A program made the translations under genes and the position numbers. Under the pieces are notes generated by a model. It searched no databases. It was not told the origin of the DNA and saw only the letters and a list, made by a program, of their open reading frames with translations. This document shows, one piece after another, positions 1-5,030 of a DNA stretch of 10,005 nucleotides (the first letter of the stretch is position 1; each line of letters begins with the position of its first letter). The DNA is taken from contig DASQPA010000504.1 in NCBI GenBank assembly GCA_035644215.1, positions 1-10,005 on the forward strand, given 5' to 3'. This stretch comes from DASQPA01 sp035644215. GTDB taxonomy: Bacteria; Acidobacteriota; Thermoanaerobaculia; Multivoradales; UBA5704.

Positions 1-72
1 GCTGATCAGCTTTCCCTCCACGGCGCCTTCAGGCGTCGTGGCCAGTCTCTCCGATCTCTCCTCGGTCTCCAT
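1..72 (-). CDS. Start of an unidentified gene, cut by the left edge
   Basis: Twenty-four codons, METEERSERLATTPEGAVE followed by GKLIS, run from an ATG at 72 off the window edge without a stop. A strong Shine-Dalgarno (GGAGG, 86-90) sits 4 nt before the ATG, which is the main reason to believe the start. Too little protein is visible to name a family. Its position just inside possible mobile-element end repeats (89-140) makes a transposase or element-borne gene possible, but that is inference. The SD lies in the 3' arm of a small hairpin, as is often seen for transposase genes. Confidence 0.4.
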   Translation of the reverse strand, partial: METEERSERLATTPEGAVEGKLIS

Positions 73-76
73 GCTT

Positions 77-90
77 CCTCCTCACGGAGG
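77..90 (-). promoter_or_regulatory. SD-sequestering hairpin before the left-edge gene
   Basis: On the minus strand the RNA would read CCUCC-GUGA-GGAGG-AAGC-AUG. The 5-bp stem with a 4-nt loop pairs the whole SD with an anti-SD. This could damp translation from read-through transcripts. The arrangement is seen directly; the regulatory effect is inferred. Confidence 0.4.
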
Positions 91-140
91 GGGGGATTTT
101 TAGCCGCGAGGATGGGGGGAATTTAGGCGTATCGGTGACA
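89..140 (-). mobile_element. Possible mobile-element end with two G-run repeats
   Basis: Two related short repeats lie here: a G7 run then ATTTTTAGCCG (89-106), and a G6 run then AATTTAGGCG (114-129), about 24 bp apart. They are followed by TATCGGTGACA at 130-140. Read on the minus strand the block begins TGTCACC and leads into the gene at 72. A terminus starting TGTC with several internal repeats upstream of a transposase gene resembles IS21-type ends, where the repeats bind the transposase. No matching right end lies in the window and the gene is not identified, so this is tentative. Confidence 0.25.
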
Positions 141-267
141 CTTTGGCGAGAGTAAGCGGACTCCAGTCTGCGTCGCGGGACTTTGGCGAGAGTAAGCGGA
201 CTCCAGCCTGCGTCGCGAGACTTTGGCAGGAATTAAGCGAACTCTACTCTGCGTTGCGGGACTTTGC
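140..267. repeat. 40-bp tandem repeat, three copies plus a stub
   Basis: Copies lie at 140-179, 180-219 and 220-260 (41 bp), each starting ACTTTGGC; a fourth start (ACTTTG) is at 261. Copies 1 and 2 differ at two positions; copy 3 is clearly diverged. Each copy contains a GCGxACTC core and ends TGCGT(C/T)GCG. A 40-bp period is not a multiple of three, so these are not coding repeats. They begin exactly where the possible element end at 140 stops. They could be protein-binding iterons, part of a longer element end, or a minisatellite. Confidence 0.85.
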
Positions 268-322
268 CGCGCCTATGGGGGTGGCAGGCGGTGTTCACAG
301 AGCGGCCCGGGTGCTGCCGTTG

Positions 323-782
323 CTACCCGAGCCCCATCTCCTCCAGAGAGCCCGCGACCACGACCTTCTCGGCGAGGCGGTTCAGGCGGGCAACCGAGGA
401 GATCTCCTCGATCCGGCTGCGGACGGCGTTCGGCAGGGGACCGAAGCGGAGGGCCAGCTGGCGCAAGAGAACCTGCCTGCCGGATGCCCTCCCTCTTGCC
501 TTCTTTTCTCCCGGCCCTCTCGTACTGGTTCTCCAACCGTTCCACCCAGTTCATCGCCATGACCTCGACCTCCCTATCCTGTTCGCGGGCTCGGAGAGCC
601 TCATACTCTGCGGCCTCCGCCCGGGTCAATTCTAAATAAAATTGGACGCAGTGGACCAGTAGGAAGCGCTGGATCTCGTCGAGATCGGCCGCGGCGATCC
701 GACGCAGGCAGGCGAGCTTCAGTGCCGGGCGGCTCAGAATGTGAGGCTCGAGCCGTGAGGCAGAGCACGGGCAGACCCACAT
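323..782 (-). pseudogene. Rpn/DUF4351-type nuclease-like protein, truncated and frameshifted
   Basis: This is the C-terminal part of a protein resembling the Rpn/DUF4351 family of PD-(D/E)XK-related proteins. Reading from about 730 down, it gives ALKLACLRRIAAADLDE, then FYLELTRAEAAEYEAL, then a charged helix WVERLENQYERAGRKEGKRE. The frame then breaks near 471-484. In the shifted frame it resumes as VLLRQLALRFGPLPNAV and runs to a TAG at 323-325, ending LEEMGLG, as expected for the DUF4351 C-terminus. A tandem 4-bp duplication in CCTGCCTGCC explains the break: removing one copy gives GIRQVLLRQLALRFG in one frame. The N-terminal nuclease domain is missing, replaced by unrelated sequence upstream of about 745. 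No intact product is expected. Confidence 0.7.
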
Positions 783-793
783 CGTGTTAACGC

Positions 794-822
794 TTGACTT
801 TCGCCAGGCACTTATTTATGAT
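794..822 (+). promoter_or_regulatory. Sigma-70-type promoter of the three-gene cassette
   Basis: TTGACT (794-799), 17-bp spacer, TATGAT (817-822): one mismatch from consensus in each box and optimal spacing. Transcription should start near 829-831, right at the first possible start codon of the next gene. It is the only strong promoter I see ahead of the genes at 831-3170. Confidence 0.7.
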
Positions 823-830
823 GGCCAAAT

Positions 831-1514
831 GTGGATCGCGAGGAGATGGTGACGCGACCAACCAAATCAGAGCGCCTCTTCAGAAGGCTGTGCACTCTCC
901 GGGGCGTGGATTGTCAGAGGATCCCTACGACTCTTTCAAAGACGGCCGACTATCTGGTTTCGTTGCCAAATCTGTCTCTAATCGCAGAAGTCAAGCAACT
1001 TGAATCGAACGATCGTGACAGGCGTCTGCGGGTGTTATGGGGCACTCGCAATTCACCTCCGGTTATATCGCCTTGGCGGAGGATTCAATCGCTTTTAGAT
1101 AAGGGATATCCTCAGATTAAATCGTCGTCTCAGAGCGAGCGCCCTGCGGTCATAGTTGTGTACAACAACTCTGGGCCATGGAACTGGATTGATACGTTCA
1201 CGGTGTCCAGCGCCATGTTCGGACAGTACGGAGTTGTCGTGGGCCTTAACGATTCCAGAGAGTTGCAAGAAGTGCGTAGGGGATATTTAGGCGACAGCCG
1301 AACCACAACGACATCGTTCCGCGCGTTGAGCGCTGTCTGCGTCTTGTCTGACAAAAGAGACCTGCCTCTTCGTCTCGACGTCTACCACAATCCTTATGCA
1401 ACGATTCGCATCGTGCCTGCATGGCTTACAGGTTTGGCAGATTCTCAGTACTTGCATGGTGATCCGCATGCACAAGGATTCACACACTGGGCGCCGACGC
1501 GGCTCAAAGTATAG
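831..1514 (+). CDS. Hypothetical protein with PD-(D/E)XK nuclease-like core
   Basis: 227 residues from the GTG at 831. An in-frame TGA at 819-821 rules out longer forms. The N-terminus has a helix with an acid (SERLF, Glu14), then D40-YLV, a strand, and AEVKQL (Glu53-x-Lys55). This is the order Glu, Asp, (D/E)-x-K of PD-(D/E)XK nucleases, although the residue before Asp40 is Ala, not Pro. A later conserved-looking block is YNNSGPWNWIDTFTVSSAMFG cut short to YNNSGPWNWIDTF (111-123), and HNPYA lies near the C-terminus. I recognise the general look of a widespread uncharacterised family but cannot name it. The start is uncertain: GTG 831 would be nearly leaderless, while GTG 849 has an AGGAG (841-845) only 3 nt upstream. 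First gene of a probable three-gene unit with low G+C compared with the flanks. Confidence 0.75.
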   Translation: MDREEMVTRPTKSERLFRRLCTLRGVDCQRIPTTLSKTADYLVSLPNLSLIAEVKQLESNDRDRRLRVLWGTRNSPPVISPWRRIQSLLDKGYPQIKSSSQSERPAVIVVYNNSGPWNWIDTFTVSSAMFGQYGVVVGLNDSRELQEVRRGYLGDSRTTTTSFRALSAVCVLSDKRDLPLRLDVYHNPYATIRIVPAWLTGLADSQYLHGDPHAQGFTHWAPTRLKV

Positions 1515-1590
1515 AAGGTTCGTGACTCCAAGAGTAAGCTCCCGGTTTGCCCGGCTTTTTCGGGGATTCCCGAAGTTTGACAGTTCCGTG

Positions 1591-2343
1591 ATGACAGCCT
1601 ACAACCAGGAAGTAGCGCTACTCGCTCCCTTGGAGAGCTTCGATTACAAGGCTTTCATTGGGTCTACTGAAGTTCCACAGAGCGTGTGTGACTTTGTCCT
1701 TTCTCTCGCTCTCGCCCACAACGACCTCCGCGACAGTATTTTCGTGAGACTTCTCCTTGCCGAAGCTCGACCCTCAGATGAAGAAATATCAGCTGCACGT
1801 GGACAGTATGGTGGGCTAGTCATAGCGAGCATACGCCTTCAGGCTGGTAGAGTTCACGAGCTTCTGAAGCTCGTGGAAAAATGCCAGGCGGATATTGAAC
1901 ACCCTTGCTTCAGAAAAGTCGTGAAGCAACTCTCCAGGCCTGGGCGAGAGGCTTGGACTGCGGTTACAACTGTGGCCCAAGAGACTGCGGCAAAGGATAA
2001 GACTACTGAAAGACCACTAGTCAGAGCGCTTCGTCTTGTCCGGAACAAGCTTGCTTTTCATTACGACCCCGGGCACATCTACAAAGGATTCGAGCGAGCC
2101 TTCGCTGATGTCTCTACCGCTCGGGAGCCGATGCTGTCGCGGGGAGGGTCCCTTCAGAAGAGTCGCTTCTATTTCGTGGACGCAGCGGCCGAGGCTTTCA
2201 TCCATGAGAATGACACAGACCCTATAGTTACGGATTTCCTCCGGGGACATGGTGACCTGCTAGACAATGTCAACTGGGCTTTGTATGAGATCGTCACTAA
2301 ATTTATAGCAGTCCGGGGTTTTGCATGGCGGCGTCCCGCATAG
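1591..2343 (+). CDS. HEPN-like hypothetical protein (candidate ribonuclease)
   Basis: 250 residues from ATG 1591, 76 nt after the previous gene. The frame is open back to 1396, inside the upstream gene, but that extension is Arg/Ser-rich and overlaps 119 bp, so it is unlikely. GTG 1522 with GAAGG just before it, and GTG 1588, are alternative starts. The protein looks mostly helical. A block SLALAHNDLRD (38-48) is followed by LVRNKLAFHYDP (149-160). The second contains Arg151-Asn152 and His157, that is R-N-x4-H, matching the RX4-6H active-site motif of HEPN ribonucleases with the usual Asn after Arg. HEPN proteins act as RNases in toxin-antitoxin, abortive infection and CRISPR-linked systems. 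The motif is seen; the fold and activity are inferred. Confidence 0.7.
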   Translation: MTAYNQEVALLAPLESFDYKAFIGSTEVPQSVCDFVLSLALAHNDLRDSIFVRLLLAEARPSDEEISAARGQYGGLVIASIRLQAGRVHELLKLVEKCQADIEHPCFRKVVKQLSRPGREAWTAVTTVAQETAAKDKTTERPLVRALRLVRNKLAFHYDPGHIYKGFERAFADVSTAREPMLSRGGSLQKSRFYFVDAAAEAFIHENDTDPIVTDFLRGHGDLLDNVNWALYEIVTKFIAVRGFAWRRPA

Positions 2344-2378
2344 CACGACGCTTGCCGTCTGGCGGTAACAACGAACCT

Positions 2379-3170
2379 ATGAAGACTCTAATCGTTCTCG
2401 ACAAGAGCTATCTCCAGGGCGCTACCCGGGAGGAAATCAATAAGCTCTGTGGCGATTACACCGTTCTCATGCCTGAGGCCCTGTTCTTTGAGTTACTGAC
2501 GACGCAAGAGAAGGTCCGGACCGCCTGCTTCCGTAAGCTCCCGGCTGTTGAGAACCCGGTCGAGTTGATCACTCACATTGGAGCGCTGCTAGCTCATGAG
2601 GTGGAGACGCACACTCCTGCAACACCGGTACACGGAAGATATACGAGGATGCGCTTCGTGTTCAATTCGAGGCTTTCAAGCGGAAGCTTTAATCTTTCGG
2701 AGGAGCAACGCGCCGGAATAGTTGGGTGGGAGAGGGACATCGCCGAGAGTGTTGCGGAATTCAAAGAGCGTGCTGCTGTCACGGATAGGTGGTTCCCGTC
2801 TTTAGCAGGGTACCGGCCTGGCATGCCTAAGGATGGAATCGAGAAACTCCGACAAGCGATCGGAACAGATAGCCAAATGATCCGCGATATTTATGACGCA
2901 ATCAGGCATGCGTCGTTCCCTCCTGCAGCCGTCCTGGACGAGCGTTGGGCATTTTATCGTTGGGTCCAGGTTCAGCTACTCGCAGTACTCGAGTACATCC
3001 GCCGCTATGGCATTGGCAATGCGCTTGAGGCTTCGTGGAGAATACCAAATGATGTGATCGACATGCAATACACCACAACAGGAAGTCTTGTCGGCGCGCT
3101 AGCGAGTCGTGATGCCGTTGTCCAAGAGACCTTCAAACTCCTGTGTCCAGATGGTCAGTTGGTGTTCTGA
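2379..3170 (+). CDS. PIN-like domain hypothetical protein
   Basis: 263 residues if started at ATG 2379 (MKTLIVLDKSYLQG), which places the first strand at the N-terminus as in PIN domains. ATG 2325 would add 18 basic residues and overlap the upstream gene by 19 bp; neither start has a strong SD. The acidic layout fits a metal-dependent PIN nuclease: Asp8 after the first strand, Glu38 (with Glu33) in MPEALFFELL, Asp225/Asp228 in NDVIDMQY, and Asp245 in ALASRDAVV, which resembles the 'vTrD' motif near the end of PIN domains. The middle is helical and longer than in VapC toxins (about 130 residues), so this is not a simple VapC. Last gene of the three-gene unit; its 3' end overlaps the HepT-like relic on the other strand. 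Confidence 0.7.
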   Translation: MKTLIVLDKSYLQGATREEINKLCGDYTVLMPEALFFELLTTQEKVRTACFRKLPAVENPVELITHIGALLAHEVETHTPATPVHGRYTRMRFVFNSRLSSGSFNLSEEQRAGIVGWERDIAESVAEFKERAAVTDRWFPSLAGYRPGMPKDGIEKLRQAIGTDSQMIRDIYDAIRHASFPPAAVLDERWAFYRWVQVQLLAVLEYIRRYGIGNALEASWRIPNDVIDMQYTTTGSLVGALASRDAVVQETFKLLCPDGQLVF

Positions 3171-3389
3171 TCGAGATAACGGAAGAACAGGAGCCGGAGG
3201 CCATACCCAGTGCGGGAGAGGCGCCGGAACCAGCTCATCTCGTCGAGCTTCTCATAGGCATGCTCGTCGAGGACGGCCGAACGAGAGGGCTCAGATCAAG
3301 CAGCATCCTCCGCAGGAGTTCCTGGTGCCAGGACGCGGGATCGCGCTGGTTTTCGAACGCTTTGGCGATGTTCTCGAAGACGTTCTCAC
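3155..3389 (-). pseudogene. HepT-like protein relic, N-terminus lost and frameshifted
   Basis: Read on the minus strand from 3389, the frame gives ENVFENIAKAFENQ, SWHQELLRRMLLDL, then breaks near 3275 and continues in another frame as AVLDEHAYEKLDEMSWFRR to a TGA at 3155-3157. The series 'FENIAK..., WHxxLLxxM, RPAVLxExxYExLxExxxFRH' is what I know from HepT-like (HEPN) proteins of toxin-antitoxin pairs. The expected FRHxxRHAYG active-site motif reads FRRLSRTGYG here, so both His residues are lost. The N-terminal part is replaced by the copied efp tail at 3390-3448. Overlaps the 3' end of the PIN-like gene by 16 bp. No function expected. Confidence 0.5.
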
Positions 3390-3448
3390 GCGACAAATAC
3401 TTGTCCTCGAGCGTGTCGACCACCACCTTGTGCCGCCCTCGACGAAGG
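3390..3448 (-). repeat. Stray copy of the 3' end of efp
   Basis: These 59 bases match 5039-5098, the last codons of efp, in the same orientation, with about five mismatches and one gap by hand alignment. On the minus strand the copy still reads KVVVDTLEDKYLSR (efp: KVVVDTREDKYLSR) and then runs into the HepT-like relic instead of a stop codon. The match starts within the last Arg codon of efp and stops abruptly at 3448. The two copies are direct repeats bracketing about 1.6 kb that holds the phd-vapC relic and the SnoaL-like and small genes. It may be an integration or recombination scar. Confidence 0.85.
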
Positions 3449-3452
3449 TAGA

Positions 3453-3629
3453 TCAGGAAACTCGGCGGTCGGTGAAGGGATCGTACGCGGGGACACCGAA
3501 GCCCCGAAAATGAGGGACGTTCCGTGTTGCGACGCCCAGGTCCTGAGACTTGGCGATCGCGAGAATCAACAGATCTCTCAGCTCGCACGTTTGTCCCCTG
3601 ACGTTCGTATCGAACAGATAGCGGGTCAC
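3453..3629 (-). pseudogene. vapC: VapC/PIN toxin gene with internal deletion
   Basis: Starts with GTG at 3629, overlapping the antitoxin stop as GTGA (3626-3629), the usual coupled layout of toxin-antitoxin pairs. The 58-residue frame begins VTRYLFDTNV, a canonical PIN N-terminus with the first catalytic Asp. It then jumps straight to ELRDLLILAIAKSQDLGV and VATRNVPHFRGFGVPAYDPF, a canonical VapC/FitB C-terminus. Normal members have about 130-140 residues, so roughly 75-85 residues from the middle are gone, including the central catalytic Glu. The frame is still open across the junction. A working nuclease is very unlikely; a residual antitoxin-binding role cannot be excluded. Confidence 0.75.
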
Positions 3630-3940
3630 CTGCGCTCTGTCCTTCGAGACCCAAAGGGATCTGCCGGCGCGAAATCGAGACGTCGGGGCTCAAAGTCGCC
3701 GACACCACCACCATGGCGCTGCTTCAAGGCCTCAACCCGCTCCAAGAACGCAGCCCCGCCGGCCGTCGGGGCTGGCTGGTCGGCCACCAGCTGCTCGTAG
3801 TCCTCGATCGCCAGCACGACGACAAGATCTCTGCCGCGGCTGTGGATGACCGTCGGTCCTTGCGCCGCCTCCCGCAGTACCTCCGACAGCTTGCTCTTCG
3901 CTTCGGCAACCCCGAACCGGCGTGTCTTCTGCAATAACAT
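3626..3940 (-). CDS. Phd/YefM-family antitoxin
   Basis: 104 residues. The N-terminal half, FGVAEAKSKLSEVLREAAQG then PTVIHSRGRDLVVVLAIEDYEQL, is a typical Phd/YefM DNA-binding and dimerisation domain. The C-terminal half (FLERVEALKQRHGGG and a basic Pro-rich end) would bind and neutralise the toxin. ATG 3940 has an AGGAGG 6 nt upstream, so the start is secure. The cognate toxin gene follows with a 4-nt overlap but carries a large internal deletion, so the antitoxin is effectively an orphan. It is likely autoregulated through the palindrome at 3954-3980. It may persist because it controls its own promoter or cross-neutralises another toxin; that is speculation. Confidence 0.85.
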   Translation of the reverse strand: MLLQKTRRFGVAEAKSKLSEVLREAAQGPTVIHSRGRDLVVVLAIEDYEQLVADQPAPTAGGAAFLERVEALKQRHGGGVGDFEPRRLDFAPADPFGSRRTERR

Positions 3941-3953
3941 GCAGCCTCCTGTC

Positions 3954-3980
3954 TGACTATTATGGTCTACTCGATAGTCA
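3954..3980 (-). promoter_or_regulatory. Palindromic operator over the antitoxin promoter -10
   Basis: A perfect 7-bp inverted repeat, TGACTAT (3954-3960) and ATAGTCA (3974-3980), has a 13-bp spacer. On the minus strand CATAAT (3959-3964) overlaps the proximal arm and serves as a plausible -10; no good -35 is visible at standard spacing. The palindrome ends 14 nt before the antitoxin ATG. Phd-type antitoxins repress their own operons at palindromes of this kind, so it is the likely operator. Confidence 0.6.
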
Positions 3981-3997
3981 TCGGGGTCACAACCGTA

Positions 3998-4096
3998 GGG
4001 GGCGCCGCCCCCCGCCCAGGTCCTTCGCTCCGCTCAGGAGGACGCTCGGGGAGATAGCGATGGAGGAGAGGATCTCTCGCTGACGGGGGCGCCCCC
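3998..4096. repeat. GC-rich element bounded by GGGGGC/GCCCCC palindromes
   Basis: The intergenic region between the antitoxin and SnoaL-like genes begins with GGGGGC-GCC-GCCCCC (3998-4012) and ends with the perfect palindrome GGGGGCGCCCCC (4085-4096). Between them are a CCTTCGCTCCGCTCAGGA block and a weaker stem, GATAGCGA with TCTCGCT. The paired ends suggest a REP/BIME-like intergenic repeat or a bidirectional stem-loop downstream of the SnoaL-like gene. There is no T-run for an intrinsic terminator. Whether it recurs elsewhere in the genome cannot be seen here. Confidence 0.4.
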
Positions 4097-4107
4097 AGGG
4101 CGGGTCT

Positions 4108-4599
4108 TCACTTCATGGGAACGCCGGGCGGCGGTGCCGGGATCGCCGGTCGCGCGGCCACCACCCACCATTGGCCGCCCTTCTTGGCGTAGACCACGGT
4201 GACGTGCATCTTGAGGGGCGGCGCGGGGCCGCCGTCCGGCCCTTTCACACCCGCGAGCTCGAGGTCCCAGTCTACGATGGCCGCCTCCGCGCTGAGGCGG
4301 CGCCTCGTCTCCTGGGTGATCCCGAAGTGGGTCCCCCGAGTGAACGTGGCGTGCTCCTCCGCGAACAGCTTCTCGATTTCCGCCCGGCCTTTCGCCACCC
4401 GGCCGAACGGGTTGATGAAATCCGCGTCGGGAGCAAAGACCGCCGCCATTCCCTTGGCGTCATCGCGGTCCCACGCCGCCACGAATTCAGCGGTCCGCGC
4501 CTGGAGAGCCTTTTCGTCGGACGCCGGGTCGGCATGGGCGAGACCTGCGAACGCCAGAGTGACGACGACCGCGGACGCCAGAAGCCTATTCACTCTCAT
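4108..4599 (-). CDS. Secreted SnoaL/DUF4440 (SgcJ/EcaC-type) NTF2-fold protein
   Basis: 163 residues. Residues 1-23 form a signal peptide: basic MRVNR, hydrophobic LLASAVVVTLAFAGLA, cleavage probably after HA. The mature part follows the NTF2-like pattern of the SgcJ/EcaC and DUF4440 group: helix DEKALQARTAEFVAAW, DRDDAKGMAAVFAPDADFINPFG, GRAEIEKLF, then strands ending HVTVVYAKKGGQWWVVAARP. Members of this fold bind or act on small molecules, but the group has no single function, so none is assigned. ATG 4599 has GGGAGG 5 nt upstream, and that SD is part of a hairpin (4605-4618). Transcribed alone on the minus strand; no clear promoter seen. Confidence 0.85.
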   Translation of the reverse strand: MRVNRLLASAVVVTLAFAGLAHADPASDEKALQARTAEFVAAWDRDDAKGMAAVFAPDADFINPFGRVAKGRAEIEKLFAEEHATFTRGTHFGITQETRRRLSAEAAIVDWDLELAGVKGPDGGPAPPLKMHVTVVYAKKGGQWWVVAARPAIPAPPPGVPMK

Positions 4600-4604
4600 C
4601 GTTT

Positions 4605-4618
4605 CCTCCCTTGGGAGG
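4605..4618 (-). promoter_or_regulatory. SD-sequestering hairpin before the SnoaL-like gene
   Basis: The minus-strand RNA reads CCUCC-CAAG-GGAGG, then AAACG and the AUG. The SD is the 3' arm of a 5-6 bp stem with a tiny loop. The same design precedes the left-edge gene (77-90). It may reduce or condition translation initiation; the effect is inferred. Confidence 0.4.
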
Positions 4619-4723
4619 GGCGGATCGGCCCTCGTCCCTCAGATTCGCGTAGTCTACCTCCAGGTCGAGGAGACCGGCCCTAAAAAACTACCTCTACGTG
4701 GCCAGCCATGAAAGAATCTACAG

Positions 4724-4945
4724 ATGCAAGAAGCGAAGTTTGCGGTCTGTATCAACAATGAGGGGTACCAAGCCTCCCTGGAAGCGGGTAAGCTCTATCG
4801 AGTCATCCCCGATGAGGAAGCCAAGTCACACGGGTATATCCGCATCATTGATGAAAGCGGAGAGGACTATGGGTATACGGCGACCCGATTCTATCCTCTC
4901 GAGGTACCCCAGGAATTGGCAGACGCTTTGCGAAAGGTAGTGTGA
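4724..4945 (+). CDS. Small hypothetical protein, 73 residues
   Basis: Sequence MQEAKFAVCINNEGYQASLE, then GKLYRVIPDEEAKSHGYIRI, IDESGEDYGYTATRFYPLE and a helical end. The compact mix of short strands, the IDESGEDY motif and sensible codon use suggest a real small cytoplasmic protein; I recall similar short uncharacterised proteins in many bacteria but no function. ATG 4724 is the only ATG in frame (TGA at 4709-4711), yet no strong SD precedes it. An overlapping frame from GTG 4698 also stays open but looks less protein-like. It converges on efp with a hairpin between them. Confidence 0.6.
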   Translation: MQEAKFAVCINNEGYQASLEAGKLYRVIPDEEAKSHGYIRIIDESGEDYGYTATRFYPLEVPQELADALRKVV

Positions 4946-4948
4946 GGT

Positions 4949-4986
4949 CGGCCAGGACGGTCACCGCAGGCAAGGACCGCCCGGCC
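4949..4986. terminator. Possible bidirectional hairpin between convergent genes
   Basis: GGCCAGGACGGTC (4950-4961 region) can pair imperfectly with GGACCGCCCGGCC (4974-4986) around a loop of about 12 nt. It lies just after the stop of the small gene and before the end of efp, where a shared terminator would be expected. There is no T-run on either side, so an intrinsic terminator is only a suggestion. Confidence 0.3.
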
Positions 4987-5030
4987 TAACCCCCCTCCCG
5001 CGCTGATCACCTCGCGGGGCCTACCACGCC

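Noticed and set aside
140..267. CRISPR array
   Set aside because: The units are head-to-tail with no variable spacers between them, so this is a simple tandem repeat.
143..639. Plus-strand open frames over the tandem repeats and the DUF4351-type relic
   Set aside because: The 40-bp period is out of frame with codons, and the family signal lies on the minus strand.
1396..1590. N-terminal extension of the HEPN-like gene to ATG 1396
   Set aside because: It would overlap the upstream gene by 119 bp, and the extension is basic and low-complexity with no SD.
3235..3714. A single 159-codon minus-strand gene across the HepT-like, efp-tail and vapC relics
   Set aside because: The open frame strings together unrelated pieces. 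It is antisense-frame noise over the vapC relic, then the efp tail, then only part of the HepT-like remnant.
4622..4700. tRNA or riboswitch upstream of the small gene
   Set aside because: Only short stems such as GGTC-GAGGA-GACC are visible; there is no cloverleaf or recognisable aptamer.
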